DNA of 64,000 nucleotides. Source: JACCXG01 sp963785755 (GTDB lineage Bacteria; Acidobacteriota; Vicinamibacteria; Vicinamibacterales; 2-12-FULL-66-21). Positions within the stretch are counted from its first letter, which is position 1. Every line of letters begins with the position of its first letter. Positions 53,391-61,989 of the stretch are shown one piece after another. The notes below the pieces were generated by a model, which did not search any database, was not told where the DNA came from, and saw nothing but the letters and a program-made list of their open reading frames with translations. Position numbers and translations under genes: made by a program. The stretch covers positions 1 through 64,000 of the forward strand of contig CAWAXG010000075.1 in the NCBI GenBank assembly GCA_963785755.1, written 5' to 3'.

Positions 53391-55304
53391 TCAGTCACGC
53401 TGCAACGAAGGCGCTGCAGGCCGCAAACGCTCCCGGACGATCGTGGTGAGCGCGTGGATCCCTTCCATGATACTCGTCCGCCTCACCTGCCCAGGGGACA
53501 TCGAGTAGAAGCGGACCGGTGTCTCGAGGATTTCGGCGCGCTGCTTGAGCAGACCGGAGAGCAGCCGCTGATTCAGCATCTTGTCATCGATGTCGACGTC
53601 GAGCGATGCCACGTGCCGGAGGCGGATGGCGCGCACGCCGGACAGCGTGTCCGACACGTAGCGCCCATACAGCACAAGGTAGACCGCGCTCAACAGATGA
53701 CTGCCGACGGCGCTCGCGAATCTCAGCCAGGGCTTGTGCTTGTAGCGGAGGCGGATCGACGCTTCGATGTCGTTGACCGAGAGCCGCCGGCTGCCCCACA
53801 CGGCATCGAGCCGGCCCGAGCTCAGATAGGCGGCGAGGCTGACGATGTCTTCGCCGTTGTACATCCCCGAGGCCTCGAAGAGCACGACGTAGTCGTAGCC
53901 GCCGTCGAGAAGCGGACGCGGGAAACGCGTCGCCGGGCTGGTGCCGGCGGCCCGTACGGTAATCGGCAGCGTTGCCGCGAACTCGGCCTCGAGCGCTTCC
54001 GAGCCGCTGTAGAAGACCGTCACGTCCAGGGGCAGCTCGTGAATGCCGGCGCGCACCATCTCGAGCACGGTCTGCGCCAGCTTGTTGCGCGAGCCGGTAT
54101 CGTGCAGCCAGATCGCGACGCGCTGCCGCGGCTTCGGGAGCAGCGTCTCGAGGAACGGCATCAGGACCTTGGCGGGATCGTGCCGGCCGGTGACGCCATC
54201 CTCGTAGTTGCCGATGCGCACCAGCCGCGGATCCTCGAGACTCTCGAGGCGCCCGAGCGGAAGGTACGGCGCTTCGTCCTCGGGGCGGCGTGAATCGTTG
54301 ATCAGGTAGTGCGTGATCAGGCATGGCGCCGGGATCCGAAGGTGCCCTTTCTCTTCCAGGTAGTAGATCGCCTTCTCGATGATCTCGACCGCGGTCGCGC
54401 CCGTGGTTTCGGCATCGGTCTGGATGTTGGTGATCAGCAGCTTGACCGCTGACAGATTGCGCGCAATCGCGGTGCTGAGACCGTGCGTGACATACGACGG
54501 AAACAACGAAGAATGCTGGGTGCCGGGCGAGTACACGATGAGATCGGCGGCGGCGATGCGATCGACGAGACGGCCGTTGACCGGAATCTGCCGTTCGTGA
54601 GCGGCGAGCCACACCGCGAGCTCGTCCGGCGACTTCGCGGACATCACGTCCGGGGCCGGCGGCCGATCCACGATGTAAATGTCCTTGATCCGGTTGCGCC
54701 GGTTCGCGTCGACGATCTCCGCCTCGCTGGCCAGCAGCCGGCCTTGCGGATCCAGGGCGACCAGGAACGCGTTCGTGCCGTCCGAGACGTTTTCGATCAG
54801 ACCCGGGGGAAGCCCGAGCAGCGCGCAGTAGTCGTCGATCGCGGCGTTGAAGCGGCGCCCGGCCTGCAGCACGGACCCCGCAAACACCAGGTTGCCGACG
54901 CTACAATCCGAAAAGTCGAAGGGTTTGCCCGACGTCTCGAGCTCGCGGACAAAGGCCTCCAACCGCTCGGCAACCGCCGGCTGATCGATCGAACGCAGAA
55001 ACGCTGTCGCGGTTTCGCGCGTCGAGCCATCCGGGAGGCGGACATCGAGAAGCTCGACGAGCTCGATCCGACAAGAGCCGAGGCCGCGCGCGAGATGGGA
55101 GGCGTTCTTGCGAAAATCCGAGGGTCCGAGGCTGTCGCCGAGAAACCGCCGGACCTCTCCGGTCGACATGCCGTCGTCGTAGCCGTTGATCGCGAGCGTG
55201 AGCCGGACGTCGGGACGGCCGATCAGCTCCTTCGAGAGAACCGTCGAACCGCGGCCACCTGAGAAGACGACTACGGTGACAGGCTCGGTATGGCGTGCAA
55301 TCAC
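53391..55304 (-). CDS. CofD/YvcK-like domain fused to degenerate GT2 glycosyltransferase domain
   Basis: Residues 9-335 are a CofD/YvcK-like Rossmann domain: VVVFSGGRGSTVLSKEL, INGYDDGMSTGEVRRFLGDS, LGPSDFRKN, VSDGTNAFLVALDPQGRLLA and ADLIVYSPGTQHSSLFPSYV. Residues 395-625 resemble a dolichol-phosphate-mannose-synthase-like GT2 domain: YDYVVLFEASGMYNGEDIVS, LDAVWGSRRLSVNDIE, GRYVSDTLSGVRAIRLRHVA and PVRFYSMSPGQVRRTSIMEG. At the place of the catalytic DxD (DAD in the neighbouring GT2 gene) it has Glu477-Ala-Ser. YvcK binds UDP-sugars and CofD transfers phospholactate; what the fusion does is unknown. Start is GTG at 55304. It is followed by a barrel protein gene and is divergent from a nucleotidyltransferase gene. 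Confidence 0.85.
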   Translation of the reverse strand: MIARHTEPVTVVVFSGGRGSTVLSKELIGRPDVRLTLAINGYDDGMSTGEVRRFLGDSLGPSDFRKNASHLARGLGSCRIELVELLDVRLPDGSTRETATAFLRSIDQPAVAERLEAFVRELETSGKPFDFSDCSVGNLVFAGSVLQAGRRFNAAIDDYCALLGLPPGLIENVSDGTNAFLVALDPQGRLLASEAEIVDANRRNRIKDIYIVDRPPAPDVMSAKSPDELAVWLAAHERQIPVNGRLVDRIAAADLIVYSPGTQHSSLFPSYVTHGLSTAIARNLSAVKLLITNIQTDAETTGATAVEIIEKAIYYLEEKGHLRIPAPCLITHYLINDSRRPEDEAPYLPLGRLESLEDPRLVRIGNYEDGVTGRHDPAKVLMPFLETLLPKPRQRVAIWLHDTGSRNKLAQTVLEMVRAGIHELPLDVTVFYSGSEALEAEFAATLPITVRAAGTSPATRFPRPLLDGGYDYVVLFEASGMYNGEDIVSLAAYLSSGRLDAVWGSRRLSVNDIEASIRLRYKHKPWLRFASAVGSHLLSAVYLVLYGRYVSDTLSGVRAIRLRHVASLDVDIDDKMLNQRLLSGLLKQRAEILETPVRFYSMSPGQVRRTSIMEGIHALTTIVRERLRPAAPSLQRD

Positions 55305-55422
55305 GGTGAGGCGGGGCCCCTGCTGTGCGTAAACGACGGCAGGCGATCAGAACGTTCCAGCGAGGCCGGAGTATAGCATGCGACCCGGAGCGCGCCGGGA
55401 GCATACAATCGTCTTCCTGCGC

Positions 55423-56187
55423 ATGCGCCGCTTGCTGATCGTGCCGGCCGCGGGGCTTGGGTCCCGCCTGAAGACATCGACTCCGAAAGCACTCGTTCCG
55501 GTGAACGGCCGTCCCATGCTCGACCATTTGCTGGACCTGTCGGCGCCGTACGTCGAGGCCGCGGTCATCGTCGCGCACCCGTCGTTCTCGCGCGACATCG
55601 CCGCGCATGTCGATCGCGAGTGGAACACACGGCTGCGCATCACCATTGCCGAACAGACAGCGCCGACCGGCATGCTGGACGCCATCCTCATAGCCTCGCG
55701 GGCGGTGACAGCCGAACAGCCGGACGCCGTGTGGATCGTCTGGTGCGATCAGGTTGGCCTGCTGCCGCAGACACTGGCGCGGCTTGCCAGCGAGACTGAG
55801 GCGCTGCCGCCGCCGGCCATGGTTTTTCCGACGGTATGGCGCGCCGACTCGTACATTCACTTCGATCGCGACGACAGCGGCAGAATCCGCTCGGTGCTGC
55901 ACCAGCGCGAAGGCGACAAGCTGCCCGCCGAAGGCGAGAGCGACACGGGCGTCTTCGCGCTGTCGCGCGCGGCCTACGAGATCGAGCTGCCCCGCTTTGC
56001 GCGTGAGGTGCAGCCGGGGCGCGCCACCGGCGAGCGGAACTTCCTCCCGTTCATTCCGTGGCTGGCCGGACACGACACGGTCATCACGATTCCCTGCACC
56101 GATCCTCGAGAGGCGATCGGCATCAACACGCCGGAGGACATGAGAACGGTCGAAGACTGGTTGCGGACGAGGCCGGCCAATCCGTGA
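55423..56187 (+). CDS. Sugar-phosphate nucleotidyltransferase-like protein
   Basis: The N-terminus LLIVPAAGLGSRLKTSTPKA is the nucleotide-binding signature of NTP transferases (GxG-T/R-x11-K), followed by LVPVNGRPMLDHLLD, WIVWCDQVGLL (the metal-binding Asp region), ESDTGVFALSR and GINTPEDMRTVEDWL. It probably makes an NDP-sugar for glycosyltransferases nearby. It has 254 residues and no acyltransferase repeats, unlike GlmU. The start at 55423 is chosen because it begins the domain; TACAAT at 55404-55409 could be the -10. Its stop overlaps the next start (GTGA). Confidence 0.9.
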   Translation: MRRLLIVPAAGLGSRLKTSTPKALVPVNGRPMLDHLLDLSAPYVEAAVIVAHPSFSRDIAAHVDREWNTRLRITIAEQTAPTGMLDAILIASRAVTAEQPDAVWIVWCDQVGLLPQTLARLASETEALPPPAMVFPTVWRADSYIHFDRDDSGRIRSVLHQREGDKLPAEGESDTGVFALSRAAYEIELPRFAREVQPGRATGERNFLPFIPWLAGHDTVITIPCTDPREAIGINTPEDMRTVEDWLRTRPANP

Positions 56188-56876
56188 AGACGCTCTCCAT
56201 CGTCATCCCGGCCTACAACGAAGAGCGCTTCATCGGCACGCTGCTCGAGCGCATCAAGGCCGTCGACCTGCAGCCGCTGGGAGTCTCGAAAGAGATCATC
56301 GTGATTGATGACTGCTCGCGGGATCGAACCGCCGAAATCGTCGCAGGGATTGCCGGAGTGACGCTGCATCGCATGGAACGCAACGGCGGCAAGGGGCAGG
56401 CGGTCCGTGCCGGGATCGGGCTGGCCAGGGGGGACTACCTCATCATCCAGGATGCCGACCTCGAGTACGACCCGCGAGACTACGTGGCGATGCTGGAGCT
56501 GCTGATGAGCGGCAAATCGGACATCGTCTACGGCAGCCGGTACCTCGCGCGGGGACGCTACCCGAATCAATCGCTGGCCGCGTATCTCGGCGGCCGGAGC
56601 TTGAGCCTCATCGCGCGGCTGTTCACCGGCCGCTATCTGACCGACACCGTTACCGCGTTGAAGCTGTTCGAGCGCCGGGACATCGCCGCGCTCCCGCTCG
56701 AGACGACCGGATTCGAGCTCGATCACGAGATCACCGCGCGGATGCTCGCGCGCGGCAAGCGAATCGAGGAAGTGCCGATCCGCTACTACCCACGCACGCG
56801 GGCGGAAGGCAAGAAGATCGGCCTGCGCGACTGGTTCATCGCCACCAGGACTCTCTGGAAGTACCGGCGCGGGTAA
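56184..56876 (+). CDS. Family 2 glycosyltransferase, polyprenyl-phosphate mannose/glucose synthase-like
   Basis: This 230-residue GT2 has LSIVIPAYNEERFIGTLLER, IIVIDDCSRDRTAEIV, GGKGQAVRAGIGLARGDYLI, catalytic DAD (Asp90-Asp92 in QDADLEYDPRDY) and IRYYPRTRAEGKKIGLRDW. It fits enzymes that load a sugar onto undecaprenyl phosphate. No membrane helices are present at the C-terminus. GTG at 56184 overlaps the nucleotidyltransferase stop by four bases, so the two are coupled: sugar activation then transfer to lipid. It ends five bases from the convergent GT-C-like gene. Confidence 0.92.
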   Translation: MKTLSIVIPAYNEERFIGTLLERIKAVDLQPLGVSKEIIVIDDCSRDRTAEIVAGIAGVTLHRMERNGGKGQAVRAGIGLARGDYLIIQDADLEYDPRDYVAMLELLMSGKSDIVYGSRYLARGRYPNQSLAAYLGGRSLSLIARLFTGRYLTDTVTALKLFERRDIAALPLETTGFELDHEITARMLARGKRIEEVPIRYYPRTRAEGKKIGLRDWFIATRTLWKYRRG

Positions 56877-56880
56877 ATCC

Positions 56881-58827
56881 TCAGCGCACCTGGTACACCG
56901 CCACCTGGTCATTCCGGAACGCAGGAATGAAATAGCGAGCGTCGTCGAACTTCGCGACGCCTCCCGGATAGGCCTGGCGCTCGACGCCATCGACGTAGAG
57001 ATAGTCGATGCGCAGGCTGTGGGCAACCGCATTCGCCTCGGCTGCGTCATGCGTCGCGTACACCAGCCGCACGGCCGCCGCTTTCTCGTGGTATTCGGGC
57101 ATGTCGAGCATGAAGGGGGGCAGGCCCGCGGCCATGCGCCGCTGGCCGAAGGTCGGCACCACCCACCATGTCGTCGGGTGACGCGCCAGCGCGTCCTGCT
57201 GGACCGTCGCTGTCTCCGGTGTCTGCTCCCGGATCCAGCGGAAGGCCTCCTGCTCCGCTGGTGTCACGACCCGGGTCCACGGGAATCCCGGACCGGGAGA
57301 GCGGTTGCCGATGTCCTGCGCGTTGTACGCATCGATCAGCAGCGTCGGGGCGCCAGCGACCAGAACAGCCGCTGCGACTGACGCCGCAAGGACTGGGGCC
57401 TTCGGCCATGTGGATGCAAAGAAGCGGGCGGAGAGCGACGGCAGCGACAGCAGCAGCAAATGGCCGGTGCGAAATCCAACCCAGGACTCGTCGACGGACA
57501 ACCGCACGAAGTACATCAGGATCAGCGACAGTGATGCGATCGTGGCGGCAGGGACCAGCGGGCCCCAGGCGGGGCGGCTGCGAACGACCAGACTTCCGAT
57601 CGCCGGAACGAGGGCCGGCCCGAGCGACACCATGAGCGTCAGGAACGGAGAGTTCACCGAGGGCCCGTCGAACCCGAACTCCAGGGCACCTCCAGCGCCG
57701 GACAGGACATCGTTCTCGACGCACCAGCCGAGCGCCAGGAGGACCGGCAGGACGGCCATCGCGCTGTTCAGCACGCTGCGCATCCAGGCCTGCTGACGCA
57801 GCGCGTCAACGATCGCGGCGACGCCGTAGGCGAGCGAAAACACGCAGCCGACGAAGGGATTCATCAGCACGGACCCGGCAAGCGCGACACCCACGAGCAG
57901 TCCTGCGGTCATGCCGCGACCGCTTCCCCCGGCCGCGGCCGCCGTCAACGCGACCAGCCCCAACGCGCCCGACATCGAGTGTTGCGGGTTGTACCAGATG
58001 GCGCGCTGCAGGCCATCGACCCGATATCCGCCCCACCGCCACGCGGAGATCGCGTCGATGTTGAGCTCTGCCAGGTGGCTGAACGGAATGCCATCGCGCC
58101 ACAGGAGATAGATCTGCGTCAGTCCCTCGGCGCTCGCCGCGATGAAGGCCAGCCCGACGCTCACTGCCACAGCGGCCGGGACAGGGACCGCGGCGCGCAC
58201 GCTGACGAACAGCGCCGAGATCAGCAGCATGCCGGTGAGGACCGCATTCAGCTTCAGGCACTTCTCGACGTCGCGCAGATCGCCTGGGCCGGTTGCCGAA
58301 ATCGCCGCGGGAACGAGAAAGTAGGTCCAGTAGTAGTGAATCGCCCGATGCCGCAGGAACGGATTGCGCGGCGGCATCGAGAACTTGCGGATCTCTCCCG
58401 TCAGCGCCGTGTGCCAGACGAAGTCCGCCGTGAAGTACGCACGGTAGTAGCGATTGCCGGCGGCGTCTCGGCTGCCGAGCCTGGCGAACGGCGGCACGGC
58501 CACGATGAGCGTGAGGAGGAGAACGCCGGCGAGTCCGATGGTGTCCGCCCGGCGCCATGGCGCGACCGGAAAGAGCGGCGCGGCGCGCCAGTCCACGGCG
58601 AGCCACGTCGCCAGGGAGAACAGTCCCCACATCGCGACGAAGGCGAGGCCGCTCGGGATGCCGCCGCGAATCGCGATCCAGATCGCCAGCGCCGTGACTG
58701 CGTAGCCGACAATCGCCCCTGCCACCCACCCGGTGGCGTTGTCCCGGCCGAACATCCGCCAGCCAATCGGAAGGCCGGGAACGGCGGCCGCGACGTAGAG
58801 GAGGACGTAGACGAGCCCGGCGATCAC
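56881..58827 (-). CDS. Polytopic GT-C-like membrane protein
   Basis: About 12-14 membrane helices span the first 500 residues. The early extracytoplasmic loop holds NRYYRAYFTADFVWHTALTG, a short acidic-histidine stretch like the catalytic loop of GT-C lipid-dependent glycosyltransferases. The C-terminal soluble part (EQEAFRWIREQTPETATVQQ; HSLRIDYLYVDGVERQAYPG) resembles the periplasmic tail of membrane mannosyltransferase-like proteins. It likely uses the polyprenyl-linked sugar produced by the neighbouring GT2; inference only. It starts with GTG at 58827 overlapping the ttcA stop (GTGA). Confidence 0.75.
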   Translation of the reverse strand: MIAGLVYVLLYVAAAVPGLPIGWRMFGRDNATGWVAGAIVGYAVTALAIWIAIRGGIPSGLAFVAMWGLFSLATWLAVDWRAAPLFPVAPWRRADTIGLAGVLLLTLIVAVPPFARLGSRDAAGNRYYRAYFTADFVWHTALTGEIRKFSMPPRNPFLRHRAIHYYWTYFLVPAAISATGPGDLRDVEKCLKLNAVLTGMLLISALFVSVRAAVPVPAAVAVSVGLAFIAASAEGLTQIYLLWRDGIPFSHLAELNIDAISAWRWGGYRVDGLQRAIWYNPQHSMSGALGLVALTAAAAGGSGRGMTAGLLVGVALAGSVLMNPFVGCVFSLAYGVAAIVDALRQQAWMRSVLNSAMAVLPVLLALGWCVENDVLSGAGGALEFGFDGPSVNSPFLTLMVSLGPALVPAIGSLVVRSRPAWGPLVPAATIASLSLILMYFVRLSVDESWVGFRTGHLLLLSLPSLSARFFASTWPKAPVLAASVAAAVLVAGAPTLLIDAYNAQDIGNRSPGPGFPWTRVVTPAEQEAFRWIREQTPETATVQQDALARHPTTWWVVPTFGQRRMAAGLPPFMLDMPEYHEKAAAVRLVYATHDAAEANAVAHSLRIDYLYVDGVERQAYPGGVAKFDDARYFIPAFRNDQVAVYQVR

Positions 58828-59639
58828 CGGTGCAGGCGGAGCGGAACGGCAAGGTCGCGCGGGATCGCGTCGCGAAGTTCCGGCAGCGGGTTGAGACGTT
58901 TGTCGAGCAGATGGCGTCCCGCGACGTTGCCCAGCGCGCGAATCATCGAGCTCTTGATTTCAGGATGCTCGATCTCGAGCTCCGCGATCAGCCGCTTGAT
59001 GCGCTGCCGCTGCAGGCTCAGGTCGCCGCACGCCGGACAGCAGCAGCTGATGATCGGCAGCGATCGTTCCTTCGCGTACTGACGGGCCTCCGCTTCGGTC
59101 ACGGCGACGAGCGGTCGAATCACCGTGTGCTCGCCGTTGTCGGAGACCAGGCGGGCCGGCATCGCCTTGAGCGCGCCGGCGAAGAACAGGTTCAGCAGCA
59201 GCGTTTCGATGAAGTCGTCGAGATGGTGACCGAGCGCGATCTTGGTGGCGCCGACTTCGGTCGCGAGCCGATACAGCACGCCGCGGCGAAGCCGGGCGCA
59301 CAGCGAACACGGCGTGGCGTCGCTCGCGAGGAGATCGTCCATGACGTCGCCAATGTCGGTGTGGACGATCCGGTACTCCCAGCCGCGCTCGTCGCACGTC
59401 CTCGAGATGAGGTCATGACGGTAGCCGTCGTATCCCGAGTCGACGGTGACGCCGATCAGCGTGAATGTGATCGGCGCGCGCTGGCGCAGCACATCGAGGA
59501 TCTGCAGCAGCGCCCAGCTGTCCTTGCCGCCCGACAGCCCGACCATGACCCGATCGCCGTCCTCGATCAGGGAGTACTCGGTAATCGCCTTGGTGACTTT
59601 CTTGGCGATGCGCGTTTCGAGCGGCGACGCATACCCCAT
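58824..59639 (-). CDS. ttcA: tRNA 2-thiocytidine biosynthesis protein TtcA-like
   Basis: This PP-loop ATPase has MVGLSGGKDSWALLQIL, TPCSLCARLRRGVLY (CxxC), IALGHHLDDFIETLLLNLFF and SCCCPACG, the iron-sulfur/persulfide cysteine pattern of TtcA-type tRNA thiolases. It would thiolate cytidine 32 of some tRNAs. At 271 residues it is complete. It is translationally coupled to the GT-C-like gene downstream and follows a GT4 gene by 19 bases, an odd place for a tRNA modification gene. Confidence 0.93.
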   Translation of the reverse strand: MGYASPLETRIAKKVTKAITEYSLIEDGDRVMVGLSGGKDSWALLQILDVLRQRAPITFTLIGVTVDSGYDGYRHDLISRTCDERGWEYRIVHTDIGDVMDDLLASDATPCSLCARLRRGVLYRLATEVGATKIALGHHLDDFIETLLLNLFFAGALKAMPARLVSDNGEHTVIRPLVAVTEAEARQYAKERSLPIISCCCPACGDLSLQRQRIKRLIAELEIEHPEIKSSMIRALGNVAGRHLLDKRLNPLPELRDAIPRDLAVPLRLHR

Positions 59640-59658
59640 CCCGCTAAGGTATCACCGT

Positions 59659-60699
59659 TCAGAGGCTGGTCAGCTGTTTGACGGCGTCCGGCCAGGTCAG
59701 TGCCGCGCCGCGCAGAAACGCCTGCTGTCCAAGCCGCTCGGCGAGCGGCGGGTCGTCCATGAGTTGCCGGAGCCGCGCGGCGAGCGCTGGAGCGTTCGGT
59801 TCGCACACGTAGCCGCTTACGCCGTCGGCCACGAGCTCGGCCGGCCCGCCGCTGTCTGCACACGTCACCACGGCTTTGCGCGAGGCGAACGCCTCGACGG
59901 TGACGAAGCCGTAGTCCTCCTTGAACGGCGGGAAGCACACCGCGCGGCAATACGCCAGGTAGTGAAGCAGCTGCGGCTGGGAGATCGGGCCGGTGAACGT
60001 GACGCGCTCCGAGAGATCGTGCTGGTCAACGAAGCGCCCGAGCCGGTCGCGATCCTCGCCGTCACCGGCGATGACGGCGCGGATTCCGGCCCCATCGGGA
60101 GTGGCCAGCGCCTCGAGCAGGAGATCGGCGCGTTTCAGCGGCGTCAGCCGCGACACCATGAACACGAAGTCGCCATACCGCTCGCAGTAATAGGGGCGGT
60201 GCGGCGCCGGCGGATACAGGACCGTGGCGGACAGCGCCGGCCACATCGCCAGGCGCTCCTTGACCGTCGCCGATTGCACGAACAGCCGATCGACGTTGCG
60301 GGTCAGGAGATACCGATCGGCCGCATGAATGAGCGCGCGACGACTGCGCTCCTTGACCCTGCCCTGCCAGCTGAGCGACGCGCTGAAGCGATCCCACAAG
60401 TCGTAGTACTCCCGCATCGTGTGATTGAGCCAGCACACGTGCTTGTCGTGGCGGATCGCATAGCTGGGATATCGAAGGCTGATGATCTGATCGATCCGGC
60501 CGCGGTCGCTCGATCCGAGGTCGGTCAGCCAGGTCGCGAGATAGGCCGAGCTCTGCCGGCCGAAGCGATTCTGCGGGGTCACGATCACGTCCGCGTCGTG
60601 GCCCGCCATCTGAAGCGCCTCGACCAGCGACCGCGCGATCACCATGTGCCCGCCGCCGGTCAGTGGCGGACTCGACGTCACGACCGCGATGCGGCTCAT
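59659..60699 (-). CDS. Family 4 glycosyltransferase
   Basis: A GT-B fold protein of 346 residues. The N-terminal half has IAVVTSSPPLTGGGHMVIAR; the C-terminal half has FVMVSRLTPLKRADLLLEAL, VIAGDGEDRDRLGRFVD and EDYGFVTVEAFASRKAVVTC, whose Glu-x7-Glu is the donor-binding motif of GT4. It transfers a sugar from an NDP-sugar in the cytoplasm. The start at 60699 is 8 bases after the stop of another GT4 gene, so both are in one operon. Confidence 0.92.
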   Translation of the reverse strand: MSRIAVVTSSPPLTGGGHMVIARSLVEALQMAGHDADVIVTPQNRFGRQSSAYLATWLTDLGSSDRGRIDQIISLRYPSYAIRHDKHVCWLNHTMREYYDLWDRFSASLSWQGRVKERSRRALIHAADRYLLTRNVDRLFVQSATVKERLAMWPALSATVLYPPAPHRPYYCERYGDFVFMVSRLTPLKRADLLLEALATPDGAGIRAVIAGDGEDRDRLGRFVDQHDLSERVTFTGPISQPQLLHYLAYCRAVCFPPFKEDYGFVTVEAFASRKAVVTCADSGGPAELVADGVSGYVCEPNAPALAARLRQLMDDPPLAERLGQQAFLRGAALTWPDAVKQLTSL

Positions 60700-60706
60700 G
60701 GCCAGG

Positions 60707-61915
60707 TCATGCCGTCACGCGGCTCGTCAGGAAGGAGAGATCCTCCGAGAGCACGCCGCGCCGGTGCGTCGGGCGTGAGACGCGGTGCAGCAGCTCGTAG
60801 AGACGCTCCATTTTCGTCACGAACGACTCGATGCTGTACTGCTGCGCCGTCCGACGGGCGGTCTCCCCGAGCCGCACGCGCGTCGGTTCGTCGCCGAGAA
60901 GCCGCACGATGGCAGCGGCCAGCGCTGGCGCGTCGCGCTTGGGCACGATGAGGGCGTCATGATCGGGCGTCAGTACGTCGACGAGTCCATCCGCGTCGGT
61001 GGCCACGATTGGCTTCCCCATCGCCAGCGACTCGAACACGGTCAGCGGCGTGCCCTCCCAGAGCGAAGGAAAGACGCTGAGATCGAACGCCGAGAGAACC
61101 GCCGCCACGTCCCGGGCAAACCCCGAGAACACGAATCGATCACCCAGATTGAGCGCCTGCGCCTGCGCTTCGAGCCCCGGCCGCAGCGGCCCCTCTCCGA
61201 CCAGGAAGAACCGCGCGTCGGGACGGCGGGCCAGGACCTGCGCCGCCGCATCGACCAGGTACGAATTCCCTTTGGATTCGTGCAGGCGAGTTACCGCGCC
61301 GACGGCCAATTCGCCGGGTCTGACGCCAAGGTCCGCGCGGGCGCGGGCGATTTCATCCTGGCTGCGCGGCCGGCTGAACTCGTCCAGCGGCACGCCAAGG
61401 TAGACCACTTTGACCTTGTCGGGCGGCAACTGCCGCGCCTTCACCACGAACTCGGCGGTGCTCTCCGATACCGCCAGCGCAATGTCGGTCTCGGGCTCGA
61501 GCACGGTGTCCGCGAGCTTCTGGAACCACGGCGTGTCGGTCAGGTTCGCGTGCTCGTGCAGGATCGCCGGCACCCGCTTGATCCCTGCAGCAACGCGGCC
61601 GAAGGTCGTGGCGCCATAACCGTGCAGGTGCAGGATGTCGGTCTGCTTCTGGCGCATGACTTTGAGCAGCGCGGGCAGCGTCGAGGGATCGAACTTCGAC
61701 TTGTGCAGGTAGGTGATGTCGATCCCGTGCGATTCGAGGGTCTCCTCGGACAGGTCCTTCTTGCGCAGGCTGACGAGCGAGACGTTGAACCGGTCGTGGT
61801 TGAAGCGCGGAATCATCCACGCAAACAGCCGCTTCACGCCATGCATCCGCGATCCTTCCCACCCGAGATGGTCGCAGACCTGGAGCACGTTGAGTTTCTG
61901 CCCTGGCGTCGTCAT
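60707..61915 (-). CDS. Family 4 glycosyltransferase
   Basis: A 402-residue GT-B enzyme with NVLQVCDHLGWEGSRMHGVK, ILHLHGYGATTFGRVAAG, VGAVTRLHESKGNSYLVDAA, FFLVGEGPLRPGLEAQA and LWEGTPLTVFESLAMGKPIV (Glu-x7-Glu). It is first of the minus-strand row GT4, GT4, ttcA, GT-C-like. The ATG at 61915 lies 74 bases from the divergent start at 61990. The acceptor is unknown; two GT4 enzymes in a row suggest stepwise building of a short glycan. Confidence 0.92.
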   Translation of the reverse strand: MTTPGQKLNVLQVCDHLGWEGSRMHGVKRLFAWMIPRFNHDRFNVSLVSLRKKDLSEETLESHGIDITYLHKSKFDPSTLPALLKVMRQKQTDILHLHGYGATTFGRVAAGIKRVPAILHEHANLTDTPWFQKLADTVLEPETDIALAVSESTAEFVVKARQLPPDKVKVVYLGVPLDEFSRPRSQDEIARARADLGVRPGELAVGAVTRLHESKGNSYLVDAAAQVLARRPDARFFLVGEGPLRPGLEAQAQALNLGDRFVFSGFARDVAAVLSAFDLSVFPSLWEGTPLTVFESLAMGKPIVATDADGLVDVLTPDHDALIVPKRDAPALAAAIVRLLGDEPTRVRLGETARRTAQQYSIESFVTKMERLYELLHRVSRPTHRRGVLSEDLSFLTSRVTA

Positions 61916-61989
61916 GTGAGGCGTGGTGTCGGAGTCGGCGCCGGGAGCGACAGCTGATGAGCCGATCCCGGTGTTGCTCTTCGTAACAT

